From positions 1-64,000 of the forward strand of contig VRUK01000015.1 in assembly GCA_019456195.1 (NCBI GenBank): 64,000 nucleotides of DNA, in the 5' to 3' direction. A model generated the notes under the pieces. That model ran no database searches and had not been told where the DNA came from. It was given only the letters and a program-made list of their open reading frames with translations. Source of the DNA: Planctomycetota bacterium (GTDB lineage Bacteria > Planctomycetota > Phycisphaerae > Sedimentisphaerales > Anaerobacaceae). Position 1 is the first letter of the stretch, and each line of letters begins with the position of its first letter. Below, piece after piece: positions 1 to 7,450 of this stretch. Both the position numbers and the translations under genes were made by a program.

Positions 1-49
1 GCTTATTATACTCTGGATTTTCATAAAATCGATAAAATGATAAAGCTTA

Positions 50-1042
50 ATGACGATGCTATATCATTTTATCGATTTTATGACACCAAATTTATCACCA
101 GACACAAAAGCAATTTTGCTGCTCTGTAGTTCGTGGGGTAAGAAGGACAATACGCTTAAACCTCTTACGCTCACTGAGTATAATAAGCTTACGGACTGGC
201 TAAGACAGAAAGAACTTAGGCCATCCAATCTGTTCGATTCGGATGCACACTTCAAGAATCCATCCTTCCCTTTTGAATCTTCTCGCTTTAGCTCTCTTCT
301 TAATCGCGGCGGAATTATGGCAGTAGAATTGGAACGCTGGCTCAATACCGGCGGATGGGTCATAAGCCGTGCTGATGAAGAATATCCTCAAAGATTAAAG
401 CAAACCCTGGGCAAGAATGCTCCCCCTCTATTCTTCGGAATCGGTACAAGATACTTTTTATCCACAGGCGGAGTGGCCTTAGTAGGATCACGAGATATTT
501 CAGAGGAGGGGCAAGAAGCGACACAAAGAATATCCATGGGGTGTGCTGAAAGGCAAATCACGGTCATTTCTGGTGGAGCACGAGGTGTTGATCAGACGGC
601 GATGCAATCCGCTTTGGAGGCAGGTGGAAAGGTCATTGGTATCTTGGCAAATGATTTGGCTCGCACCTCAGTAACAAGAATCTGTCGGGACTACATAGAA
701 GGAGAAAAATTGGTGTTACTCTCTCCTTTCCACCCTAATGCACGGTTCCAGGTTTGGAATGCAATGGCAAGGAACAAGGTCATTTATGGCCTTTCTGATG
801 CGGCCGTAATAATAAGTTCGTCCGATGGCAAAGGTGGAACTTGGGAAGGAGCTACGGAGAACTTTCGGAAATGGCATATTCCGCTCTTTGTCAGAAAGGA
901 TTTGTCTCTACCGGGAAACCTTCGCCTAATTGATAAAGGGGCATTCCCTCTGCCAGAAGAAGCATATGACAATCCCGACCTGTTGCTGAGTAGATCCCTC
1001 AATAGGTCTTCAAGCACAAAAGGCAAGACTCTATTTGACTAA
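50..1042 (+). CDS. DprA/Smf-like SLOG-fold protein, stand-alone
   Basis: A 330-residue protein with the DprA signature in order: VGSR at 145-148, SGGARGVD at 174-181, RNKVIYGLSD at 241-250 and KGGTWEGA at 261-268. These form the nucleotide/ssDNA-binding Rossmann (SLOG) fold of DNA-processing proteins, which in competent bacteria load RecA on incoming single strands. The N-terminal 130 residues do not look like a normal DprA SAM-like domain, and the usual C-terminal winged helix is absent. An in-frame stop at 41-43 limits the start to 50 or 56; no good ribosome site is visible. It has no competence neighbours, so a role in DNA uptake is uncertain. SLOG proteins of this kind also occur in defence loci. 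Confidence 0.75.
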   Translation: MTMLYHFIDFMTPNLSPDTKAILLLCSSWGKKDNTLKPLTLTEYNKLTDWLRQKELRPSNLFDSDAHFKNPSFPFESSRFSSLLNRGGIMAVELERWLNTGGWVISRADEEYPQRLKQTLGKNAPPLFFGIGTRYFLSTGGVALVGSRDISEEGQEATQRISMGCAERQITVISGGARGVDQTAMQSALEAGGKVIGILANDLARTSVTRICRDYIEGEKLVLLSPFHPNARFQVWNAMARNKVIYGLSDAAVIISSSDGKGGTWEGATENFRKWHIPLFVRKDLSLPGNLRLIDKGAFPLPEEAYDNPDLLLSRSLNRSSSTKGKTLFD

Positions 1043-1102
1043 GCACTCTGTTATTATTGCCATGCAATAAATTGCGGGGCTAAATATTTTTATTGGTTCC
1101 GT

Positions 1103-2074
1103 TTAGTTGCTGCGCCAGGAGGCGGACAGGATTTCTTCCGTTGTTGGTTTGGGAGCAACTTGTTCAGAGTGTTGCGCCTCGGGTACTGTCGTGAGTACCT
1201 GGATAAAGCGATCCTTTGGGATGTATTCTTTTATAAAGTGGTTTGAATGGTACACGGTCATAATTTTTTCCAGAGCCAGTATGACACCGAACAATACCAG
1301 TGTTGAGATACTTCCTGCAACGCCGGATATCGCGGCAATTGATACTGCAATTACAAGGAGTGTCAGGTAAGTTTCCGTTAAGGCGTCGCCGATTCCGAGC
1401 AGAGGATGGCCGGTATAAAAGTAGCCGCCGCCGGGGTAGATGATTGAAATCCTTCTGGTTTGTTCTTTGTTCTTGAAATCGAGTGAGCAGGTTGGGCAGA
1501 TGTACTGGTCTGTAATGAGCGTATTCGTACAGCGCGGGCAAAGGTGCGTCCTTTCTAACGTTGGACTTGTCTGACCTTCGAGAGGCATCTGCTGGAACAG
1601 GGTCTTGATTTTTTTGCTTTCACTTCCTGGGATGTAAAGAAATTTCTCCTTTTTTCCGCTTTTATATTCGGCCACGAGGTTGCGGCCTTTGACGGCGATG
1701 CTCTGACAGTCTGCATATAGTATCTGGGCTATCGAGTTTCGATATGAGAAGTTGCTTTTGGTCGGTATATGGAAAACACGTTCGTTGGTGAAGATAAATA
1801 AGGAGCGCTTAAGATAGAAGACAATCCAGCCTGTTAGAAACTGTTCGATAATAGGTGCCGGTGAGCAGCCGGTAGAGATGCAAAGGATTGTTTCATTCTC
1901 ATGCAGGAAGGGCCTGATAAAAGATATTTTTTGAAGCAGCTTTCGCTGGTGTTTTTCTATAGATTGCTTGTAAATGTTCTTGTGATTTGTGAACATGACA
2001 TCGGTATTAACGGGAAGGTCAAACAGGTCCTGTCTGCCTGAGCTGCTTGTTATATTTTGCATTTCCTGTATCAT
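1103..2074 (-). CDS. Zinc-ribbon membrane protein of unknown function
   Basis: A 323-residue protein. Residues about 60-160 have alternating hydrophobic strands suggestive of a PH-like domain (FTNERVFHIP, VKGRNLVAEY), but I cannot assign a family. A four-cysteine zinc ribbon follows (C179, C182, C193, C196; CPRC and CPTC), then two hydrophobic segments between about 210 and 272, the second strongly membrane-like. No signal peptide is seen. The start is supported by AAGGAG upstream of the ATG. The gene stands alone, facing away from the inverted repeat and hicBA locus. A membrane-anchored regulator or stress protein is possible; no function is claimed. Confidence 0.6.
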   Translation of the reverse strand: MIQEMQNITSSSGRQDLFDLPVNTDVMFTNHKNIYKQSIEKHQRKLLQKISFIRPFLHENETILCISTGCSPAPIIEQFLTGWIVFYLKRSLFIFTNERVFHIPTKSNFSYRNSIAQILYADCQSIAVKGRNLVAEYKSGKKEKFLYIPGSESKKIKTLFQQMPLEGQTSPTLERTHLCPRCTNTLITDQYICPTCSLDFKNKEQTRRISIIYPGGGYFYTGHPLLGIGDALTETYLTLLVIAVSIAAISGVAGSISTLVLFGVILALEKIMTVYHSNHFIKEYIPKDRFIQVLTTVPEAQHSEQVAPKPTTEEILSASWRSN

Positions 2075-2150
2075 TTGAGTTACTCCTTAAAATTCTGATA
2101 TTGCAATATTGGCATTATCGGCAGCAATCCAACATAGCTTAATTTAGAGC

Positions 2151-2297
2151 ACCTAACAAAATGACTCTGCATTCAAACGGCTTATTTCGTGTCTGGACGG
2201 CGTCAGGCTGCATCGACCATCCTCAGATGGCCTGCTTCGCCTTCCTTGCCAGACGCGAAAATGCTCGTTTTCGGTGCTACGATTCATTTTGTTAGGC
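2151..2297. repeat. 147-bp imperfect inverted repeat, attC-like recombination site
   Basis: The ends are a perfect 13-bp inverted repeat (CCTAACAAAATGA at 2152-2164 and its complement at 2284-2296). The arms continue to pair imperfectly inward, for example TTTCGTGTCTGG against CCAGACGCGAAA. The outer heptamers ACCTAAC and GTTAGGC fit the RYYYAAC and GTTRRRY core boxes of integron attC sites, and such sites are folded single-strand hairpins of about 60-140 bp. A toxin-antitoxin pair, the commonest kind of silent cassette, begins 88 bp downstream. No integrase gene or second attC is seen here, so a MITE-like element remains an alternative. Confidence 0.5.
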
Positions 2298-2384
2298 CCT
2301 CGAAATCAAGACAGGGGCAATAAGCGCAGGAGTACAGGCAAGGCTTAATATGCCGGAGTATTTGACAAACGGAAAGGACATATT

Positions 2385-2600
2385 ATGAAAGGTGAGTTTA
2401 CTGCAATTATCGAAAGTGCTCCTGAAGGGGGCTATTGGGCAATATGTCCTGAGATTCCGGGAGCAAACGGCCAAGGAGAAACAATCGAAGAAGCGAAAGA
2501 AAGCCTCAAAAAAGCTATAATTCTTATACTGAAAGATCGACTGGAAGATGTTCGGCGCGGCTTACCCAACGATGCAATTCAGGAAAATATTGCGATCTAA
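2385..2600 (+). CDS. hicB: HicB-family antitoxin
   Basis: A 71-residue protein with the HicB/UPF0150 partial RNase-H-like fold: a first strand FTAIIESAPEGGYWAICPEIPG, then the GETIEEAKESLKKAI helix. Antitoxins of this family bind and neutralise the HicA mRNA interferase. This is the short form, with no recognisable C-terminal DNA-binding domain. GGAAAGGA precedes the ATG at good spacing. The stop codon TAA overlaps the ATG of hicA by one base (TAATG), the usual translational coupling of the pair. It lies just beyond the attC-like repeat, consistent with a mobile cassette. Confidence 0.85.
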   Translation: MKGEFTAIIESAPEGGYWAICPEIPGANGQGETIEEAKESLKKAIILILKDRLEDVRRGLPNDAIQENIAI

Positions 2601-2777
2601 TGAAACGAAAACAATTAGAAAAAAGGCTAAGGATAGCCGGATGTTATTTGAAAAGAGAAGGCTCATCACACTCACTCTGGATCAATCCAAAAACGGGAGT
2701 TATAGAAGCTATCCCCCCATACTGAAATAAAAGAACCTTTGGCCAAAAAGATATTAAAAAGCCTGAATGCAGATTAA
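2600..2777 (+). pseudogene. hicA: HicA-family toxin, frameshifted
   Basis: Codons 1-39 read as HicA: MKRKQLEKRLRIAG, then KREGSSHSLWINP with the catalytic His at residue 24, and TGVIEAIP. At a run of six C (2713-2718) the frame is lost and the product stops at 2723-2725 after 41 residues. In the next frame from 2718 the expected C-terminus continues exactly (HTEIKEPLAKKIL, ending at a TAA at 2775-2777), restoring a normal 59-60 residue toxin. The simplest reading is a one-base loss in the C run. Either the toxin is dead, or it is phase-variable by slippage, or the base was lost in sequencing. Confidence 0.75.
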
Positions 2778-2782
2778 CTGTA

Positions 2783-4129
2783 TTAGGGTTTTGTGGTGTT
2801 TAGGTATTCTTCGAGGTTTGTGTAGCCGTCTTTGTCGGGATCGTTGTTTCTGTCGCTCGAATCGTTGGAATTGAATCCGTATCGTTTTTCCCATTTATCG
2901 GGCATGCCGTCCTTGTCGGAATCTTTTGGTGGTTTGGCGGATTTGAGCTCGGGCCAGGCTCCGACATCACTTTCATCATTTATAATTTTTCCGGTTCTGT
3001 TTTTTACGCTCTTTATAATGCGGAGGTCCACAGGGTCACGTTTTGGCAGGCTCGCACCGCACCCGGCTAAGATACGTTTGTAAGCTGTTATTGCATTATC
3101 AGTTTTAACGGGCGGGACAGGTATCGGGTTTGACTGCTTATAAGAATCTAAATTTGCCTGAGAAAAATTATCGAAAGTTACCAGAGACCATGGGTCGTCG
3201 GGGACACTGCCGTTCATGCAGTTGTCGCTGAAAAAGGCTTTGGCTGTTTTTGTGCTTTCTGAGAAGGCAAGGCTTCCACTTGAATTGGCGCCGGTTTTGT
3301 AATAGTTGCCGACGAAGTTCATTTTGGTAATGCTGTTTGCCTTGTTTGTGCCATCGGCGTTATAGCCTGCGGACCGTCCGCCCCAGTTGTAAATTACATT
3401 ATTTCTGAAATCGAGGATGAAGCCTTCCGGGTCTATGCTGCGGTCGTTGTAGTTGCCGGGACGGGGGAGCCGGGCGTGATGATGGGCGTAGAGATTATGG
3501 TGAAAGGTATATCCGTTACCGAAGCCACCGCGGATCAAGGAACCGTAGCCGTGAGCACCTTTGTGGTGGGATGAATTATTCAGGCTTTCGGAAATAATGC
3601 ACCACTGGACGGTGACATTTCCTAATTGCCCCCTTGATGAGGCCGAAAGTGTCTCATCGACGGACCAACATGCCGAGCAGTGATCGACGATGATATTTTG
3701 GCCGGATGATACTGAAAGGGCGTCGCTCTCGGACTTTGCATTATCTCCGAGCCGACACCGAATATAGCGGACAATTACATGGTCGGCAGAGGTAGAGAGG
3801 GCATGGTCTTTGAGGCATATACCGTCACCGGGAGCGGTTTGGCCTGCTATGGTAATATATGGCTTTTTAACAGATAAGTTTGATTTTAAGGCAATAGTGC
3901 CGGATACGCGAAATATTACCGTTCTTGGGCCATCGGATTCTACCGCTGCACGTAAACTGCCCGGGCCGCTGTCATTAAGATTTGTCACGAAAAGAACCTT
4001 GCCGCCACGACCGCCAACCGAGAGTGCGCCGAATCCTTCGGCACCCGGAAAAGCCGGCATTGATAAAGCTGTTTGCGAGATGAAAAAGGTCGTAATGAGA
4101 GCGAGAAGGGCAACTAATATACGGTGCAT
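2783..4129 (-). CDS. Secreted pectate lyase-like protein (polysaccharide lyase family 1)
   Basis: A 448-residue exported protein. A signal peptide (about 1-23) is followed by a parallel beta-helix with PL1 landmarks: AFPGAEGFGA near the mature N-terminus, IIVDHCS and then FHHNLYAHHHARLPR, where R220/R223 match the catalytic RxPR region of pectate lyases. Lyases of this family cleave polygalacturonate by beta-elimination with calcium. The last 50 residues contain Asp-rich loops (DKDGMPDKW, DPDKDGYTNLEEY) like thrombospondin-type-3 or dockerin calcium repeats, common in planctomycete secreted enzymes. GGAG lies 9 nt upstream of the start. It is transcribed away from the next cluster. Confidence 0.85.
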   Translation of the reverse strand: MHRILVALLALITTFFISQTALSMPAFPGAEGFGALSVGGRGGKVLFVTNLNDSGPGSLRAAVESDGPRTVIFRVSGTIALKSNLSVKKPYITIAGQTAPGDGICLKDHALSTSADHVIVRYIRCRLGDNAKSESDALSVSSGQNIIVDHCSACWSVDETLSASSRGQLGNVTVQWCIISESLNNSSHHKGAHGYGSLIRGGFGNGYTFHHNLYAHHHARLPRPGNYNDRSIDPEGFILDFRNNVIYNWGGRSAGYNADGTNKANSITKMNFVGNYYKTGANSSGSLAFSESTKTAKAFFSDNCMNGSVPDDPWSLVTFDNFSQANLDSYKQSNPIPVPPVKTDNAITAYKRILAGCGASLPKRDPVDLRIIKSVKNRTGKIINDESDVGAWPELKSAKPPKDSDKDGMPDKWEKRYGFNSNDSSDRNNDPDKDGYTNLEEYLNTTKP

Positions 4130-4207
4130 AATATATTTCTCCGGTTAATCAGATATTGCCGTTTCAAAGACACAAACTAAATTATGGTGCCTCCAACTTT
4201 TACTATG

Positions 4208-4236
4208 ATAATACAAAAAGTTGTGTGGCAAAGCAA
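4208..4236 (-). promoter_or_regulatory. Possible sigma70 promoter of the pectate lyase gene
   Basis: On the minus strand TTGCTT and TATTAT are separated by 17 nt, about 80 nt upstream of the lyase start. The rest of the 4130-4454 intergenic stretch holds no convincing gene: two opposed reading frames there lack coding character and ribosome sites. Confidence 0.35.
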
Positions 4237-4454
4237 GCCTCACAGGTTTCATCCTGTGGCCGAGAAGATATTATCTGTTTTATACAAATTGGATTACAAT
4301 CTGAAAGGCAGCTTTTGAATTGCTGCGTATTGCTTTTTGTTATGAAGTACACTATATTATTGTTTAAGAGTTCAATCCGGGCTTTGCGTATCATCCTGTG
4401 TGGAGGCTGCTTAAAAGCCATGAGCCGGTAATATACTGCTGAAGGGATGTACTT

Positions 4455-5219
4455 ATGGAAAATATAAGTCATGCTTCGAGACGCTGCGGTTTATTCATAC
4501 TCGCCGTGATAATGTTATTGCCTGCTGTGCCTGTACGGCCGGATACTGTTGACGACAAAGAAAATGGACAAATGCTCCGGATCCCTTTGACACTTTCCAA
4601 AGACACTGACAGTCACGGAAAAGGCTGGAAAGTTTTACGATTTAAGAACAGGTTGCCGAACAAGGTGGTCTGTGATGAAAAAGGCCTTCATATCAAAGTG
4701 CAGTGCTCGGCCAACCTCCTTGTCTATGGCCTCGACAGACCAACGCAGGTTAATAGTGTCGTTTTACAGGGGGCAGTCACAGGCTTGCCTCGGATTCCGG
4801 AAGGAAAAAGGCAGGGCGATAAGAAGGCAGATGATTTTGCGATTCGGTTCGGTTTGGTCATAGCGGGAAAAAAAAGACTTAACGCAATAGAGAAGCTCTT
4901 TGCTCCCGAATTGGTAAAGCATTTGTTTGGACAGGCGCCGAAGTCGCATGGTATCGACCATGTTTTATTTTTGAATTTGGCAAACGATCCTCCGCCTAAG
5001 TGGAAAGAACGAATTCATCCTATCGGAAAAGGGCTTCTTCGAGAGCAGGTGGCCTGCATAAAGGGAACACCCGGAGATTTCACACTAAAAATGGAATTCC
5101 AAAAGCCCTGCGAGGTATTGGCTTTGTGCATCATCAGCGATGGTGACCACACGAAATCCGAATTTCAGGTGACTGTCAAAGATATTCAGTTAAACCCGAA
5201 AAGGAGAAAAGAACAATGA
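4455..5219 (+). CDS. Secreted DUF3047-like protein
   Basis: A 254-residue protein with an N-terminal hydrophobic segment (LFILAVIMLLPAVPV) acting as signal or anchor. The core pattern (GKGWKVLRFKNR, ANLLVYGLDRPTQ, then QGDKKADDFAIRFGLVIAG) resembles DUF3047 proteins, a beta-rich exported family of unknown function; this match is from memory. AAGGG lies 7 nt before the ATG. It overlaps the next gene by four bases (ATGA), so the two are translationally coupled. The partner is a split-Soret-type cytochrome, so a periplasmic role linked to electron transfer is a reasonable inference but not shown. Confidence 0.6.
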   Translation: MENISHASRRCGLFILAVIMLLPAVPVRPDTVDDKENGQMLRIPLTLSKDTDSHGKGWKVLRFKNRLPNKVVCDEKGLHIKVQCSANLLVYGLDRPTQVNSVVLQGAVTGLPRIPEGKRQGDKKADDFAIRFGLVIAGKKRLNAIEKLFAPELVKHLFGQAPKSHGIDHVLFLNLANDPPPKWKERIHPIGKGLLREQVACIKGTPGDFTLKMEFQKPCEVLALCIISDGDHTKSEFQVTVKDIQLNPKRRKEQ

Positions 5220-6001
5220 CACTTACCAGAAGAGAAGTATTGGGAGCAGTTGGTATTGCGGCTGGTTCATGTGCTCTTTCTTCCTGTGCAATGGAAGGGA
5301 TGGGCTCTTTTCAAGGTGGAACCGGCAAGAAAGTTTTTCCCTGGAAATACACCGAATTGGACCCGGATATTACCGCTCGCAGGGCATACTACTATTACGA
5401 CAAAGGTCACTGCATGTATGCCGCCTTTGCACCGGCAATATCCCAGTTGGCCGACAAATATGGTGAACCCTATAGGTCCTTTCCTGTCGAGATGATGAGA
5501 TATGGAGCTGGTGGAGTGGCCGGCTGGGGTTCACTATGTGGCGCAGTCAACGGTTCTGCTGCTCTTATGAGTCTGTTTGTCAAAAAAGAGGATGAATTAA
5601 AACAGCTTGTCGATGAGTTGTTCCTGTGGTATCAGCAAACTGAGCTGCCTCAGTATGTTCCACAAAAACCAGCCCTTAAAATAGAAATCGCCAAGTCCGT
5701 TTCCAATTCTGTTCTCTGTCATGTCTCTGTTACCAGGTGGTGCAAAGTTTCAGGCCACAAGACTTTCACTAAGCCACAAAAAGAACGATGTAAACGTCTG
5801 AGCGCCGAGACTGCAAAAAAGACGGTCGAAATTCTCAACGCTCATTTTGCTTCTCGATTTTCAGCCGCTCGAAAGCACAATGAAAAGACACAACAGTGCA
5901 GATCATGCCATACGAAAGGAAGTGAGCTGCAGAATACCCGCGGCAAGATGAGTTGCACCAGTTGCCACTCTTCTATAGCCGATGATCATGGATTAATATA
6001 G
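5216..6001 (+). CDS. Split-Soret-type diheme cytochrome c with C_GCAxxG_C_C-like domain
   Basis: A 261-residue Tat substrate: TRREVLG at 4-10 and a possible lipobox Cys (C19 or C24). The body contains GHCMYAAF (C66), KYGEPYRSFP, then GAGGVAGWGSLCG (97-109), the arrangement seen in split-Soret cytochromes of sulfate reducers and C_GCAxxG_C_C redox proteins. The Cys of the GCA element is Ala here. Further cysteines lie at 168, 176 and 192. Two heme c motifs close the protein (CRSCH 228-232, CTSCH 247-251). Split-Soret proteins dimerise so that their hemes stack. It is coupled to the DUF3047-like gene by ATGA. The electron donor is unknown. Confidence 0.8.
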   Translation: MTLTRREVLGAVGIAAGSCALSSCAMEGMGSFQGGTGKKVFPWKYTELDPDITARRAYYYYDKGHCMYAAFAPAISQLADKYGEPYRSFPVEMMRYGAGGVAGWGSLCGAVNGSAALMSLFVKKEDELKQLVDELFLWYQQTELPQYVPQKPALKIEIAKSVSNSVLCHVSVTRWCKVSGHKTFTKPQKERCKRLSAETAKKTVEILNAHFASRFSAARKHNEKTQQCRSCHTKGSELQNTRGKMSCTSCHSSIADDHGLI

Positions 6002-6071
6002 GGATGAACAATCTGTAGAATTATTATGGTTTGTTCCTTTTTGGAAAAGTTACTTATTAGGAGAGATTCCG

Positions 6072-7418
6072 ATGTTAAGAAAACATATAAACAGACGCCG
6101 TTTTCTTGCCGCAACTGCAAAAGCCGCTGCAATTACAATTGTGCCGAGACAGGTACTGGGAGGAGTGGGGCATACTGCTCCGAGTGAGAAACTCAATATC
6201 GCCGGGATTGGCGTCGGTGGTATGGGGGGGAGTAATCTGCGACAGCTTGAGAATGAAAATATCGTGGCCTTGTGCGACGTGGACCATGAATACGCTGCCA
6301 AAACATTTAAACGATATCCGAAAGCAAAGATATATACTGATTATCGGAAAATGTTAGACAGGCAGAAAGACATCGATGCTGTTGTTATTGCTACTCCGGA
6401 CCATACTCACGCGGTTATCAGTATGGAGGCTATGCGAAGAAAAAAGCACGTTTATTGCCAGAAGCCGCTTACTCACGATGTTTACGAATCGCGTATGCTG
6501 GCCAAAGCGGCACGAGAGAATTCTGTTACCACGCAGATGGGAATACAGGGACATTCGGGCGAGGGCATTCGCTTGATTTCTGAGTGGATTTCTGATGGTG
6601 CTATTGGTGAGGTGCGCCAGGTTGATGCCTGGTGCAGTTTGTCCTATTATCCGTTTGGTCATGCTGGGTGGAGTTCGAAGTGGAGCCGGCGCCCGAAGGA
6701 TACGCCGCCTGTGCCCTCGACGATGGATTGGGACCTTTGGCTGGGACCGGCACCTGAGCGGCCTTATCATCCGGCATACCATCCGGCTGTCTGGCGATGC
6801 TGGTGGGATTTTGGCTGTGGAATGATGGGGGACCGTGGGGCCCATACTTTGGACCCTGTTGTTTCGGCGCTGAAGCTGGGGCATCCGAAAAGCATTGAAG
6901 CGACATCGCTGGATTTGAATCCAGATACACATCCACTGGCATCGATCGTAACCTATCGATTCGGCGCCCGTGGTGATTTGCCGCCGGTCAAGCTGACATG
7001 GTATGAGGGTGTTCGCCCGCCCCGGCCTAAAGAGCTTGAAGACGGCAGGCGTATGGGCCATAGCGAAGGGGGGGCACTGTTCAAAGGAAGTAAAGGCAAG
7101 ATTGTTGCGGGTGTTTACGGGGAAGACCCGCGTCTGATACCTGAAAGCAAAATGAAAGCATATAAGATGCCAGAAAAGAGCATCCCAAGAGTAGAAGGCT
7201 CGCATGAGCAGGACTGGGTGCGTGCCTGCAAGGCCGGGAGGCAGGCAGGGGCGGATTTCGAGTATTCCGGTCTTCTTACGGAACTATGTCTGCTTGGAAA
7301 TGTAGCTAAGCGGGTTGATGCAAGAATCGAATGGGACGCGGACAATATGAAAGTAACAAATTTGCCCGAGGCAAATAAGTATATCCGCACTCGATATCGC
7401 AAAGGCTGGACTTTGTAA
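6072..7418 (+). CDS. Tat-exported Gfo/Idh/MocA family oxidoreductase
   Basis: A 448-residue protein beginning with an RRRFLAATAKAA twin-arginine signal. The NAD(P)-binding Rossmann motif GIGVGGMGG is at 45-53, the acidic end of strand 2 is in CDVD, and QKPLTH at 130-135 carries the conserved Lys of the family. The C-terminal half has the alpha/beta substrate domain (WWDFGCGMMGDRGAHTLDPV). These enzymes oxidise or epimerise sugars and sugar acids. Planctomycetes carry many such Tat forms, presumed periplasmic with a bound cofactor. AGGAGAG precedes the ATG. It lies in a + strand run with a beta-helix protein and a deacetylase-like protein, suggesting action on glycan fragments. Confidence 0.9.
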   Translation: MLRKHINRRRFLAATAKAAAITIVPRQVLGGVGHTAPSEKLNIAGIGVGGMGGSNLRQLENENIVALCDVDHEYAAKTFKRYPKAKIYTDYRKMLDRQKDIDAVVIATPDHTHAVISMEAMRRKKHVYCQKPLTHDVYESRMLAKAARENSVTTQMGIQGHSGEGIRLISEWISDGAIGEVRQVDAWCSLSYYPFGHAGWSSKWSRRPKDTPPVPSTMDWDLWLGPAPERPYHPAYHPAVWRCWWDFGCGMMGDRGAHTLDPVVSALKLGHPKSIEATSLDLNPDTHPLASIVTYRFGARGDLPPVKLTWYEGVRPPRPKELEDGRRMGHSEGGALFKGSKGKIVAGVYGEDPRLIPESKMKAYKMPEKSIPRVEGSHEQDWVRACKAGRQAGADFEYSGLLTELCLLGNVAKRVDARIEWDADNMKVTNLPEANKYIRTRYRKGWTL

Positions 7419-7450
7419 AAAAGAAATTCTGGTACTAATAGGTTTGCAAA

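Noticed and set aside
4156..4472. Two overlapping opposed reading frames in the gap before the DUF3047-like gene
   Set aside because: No ribosome site, no motif, composition unlike neighbours; the space is needed for divergent promoters.
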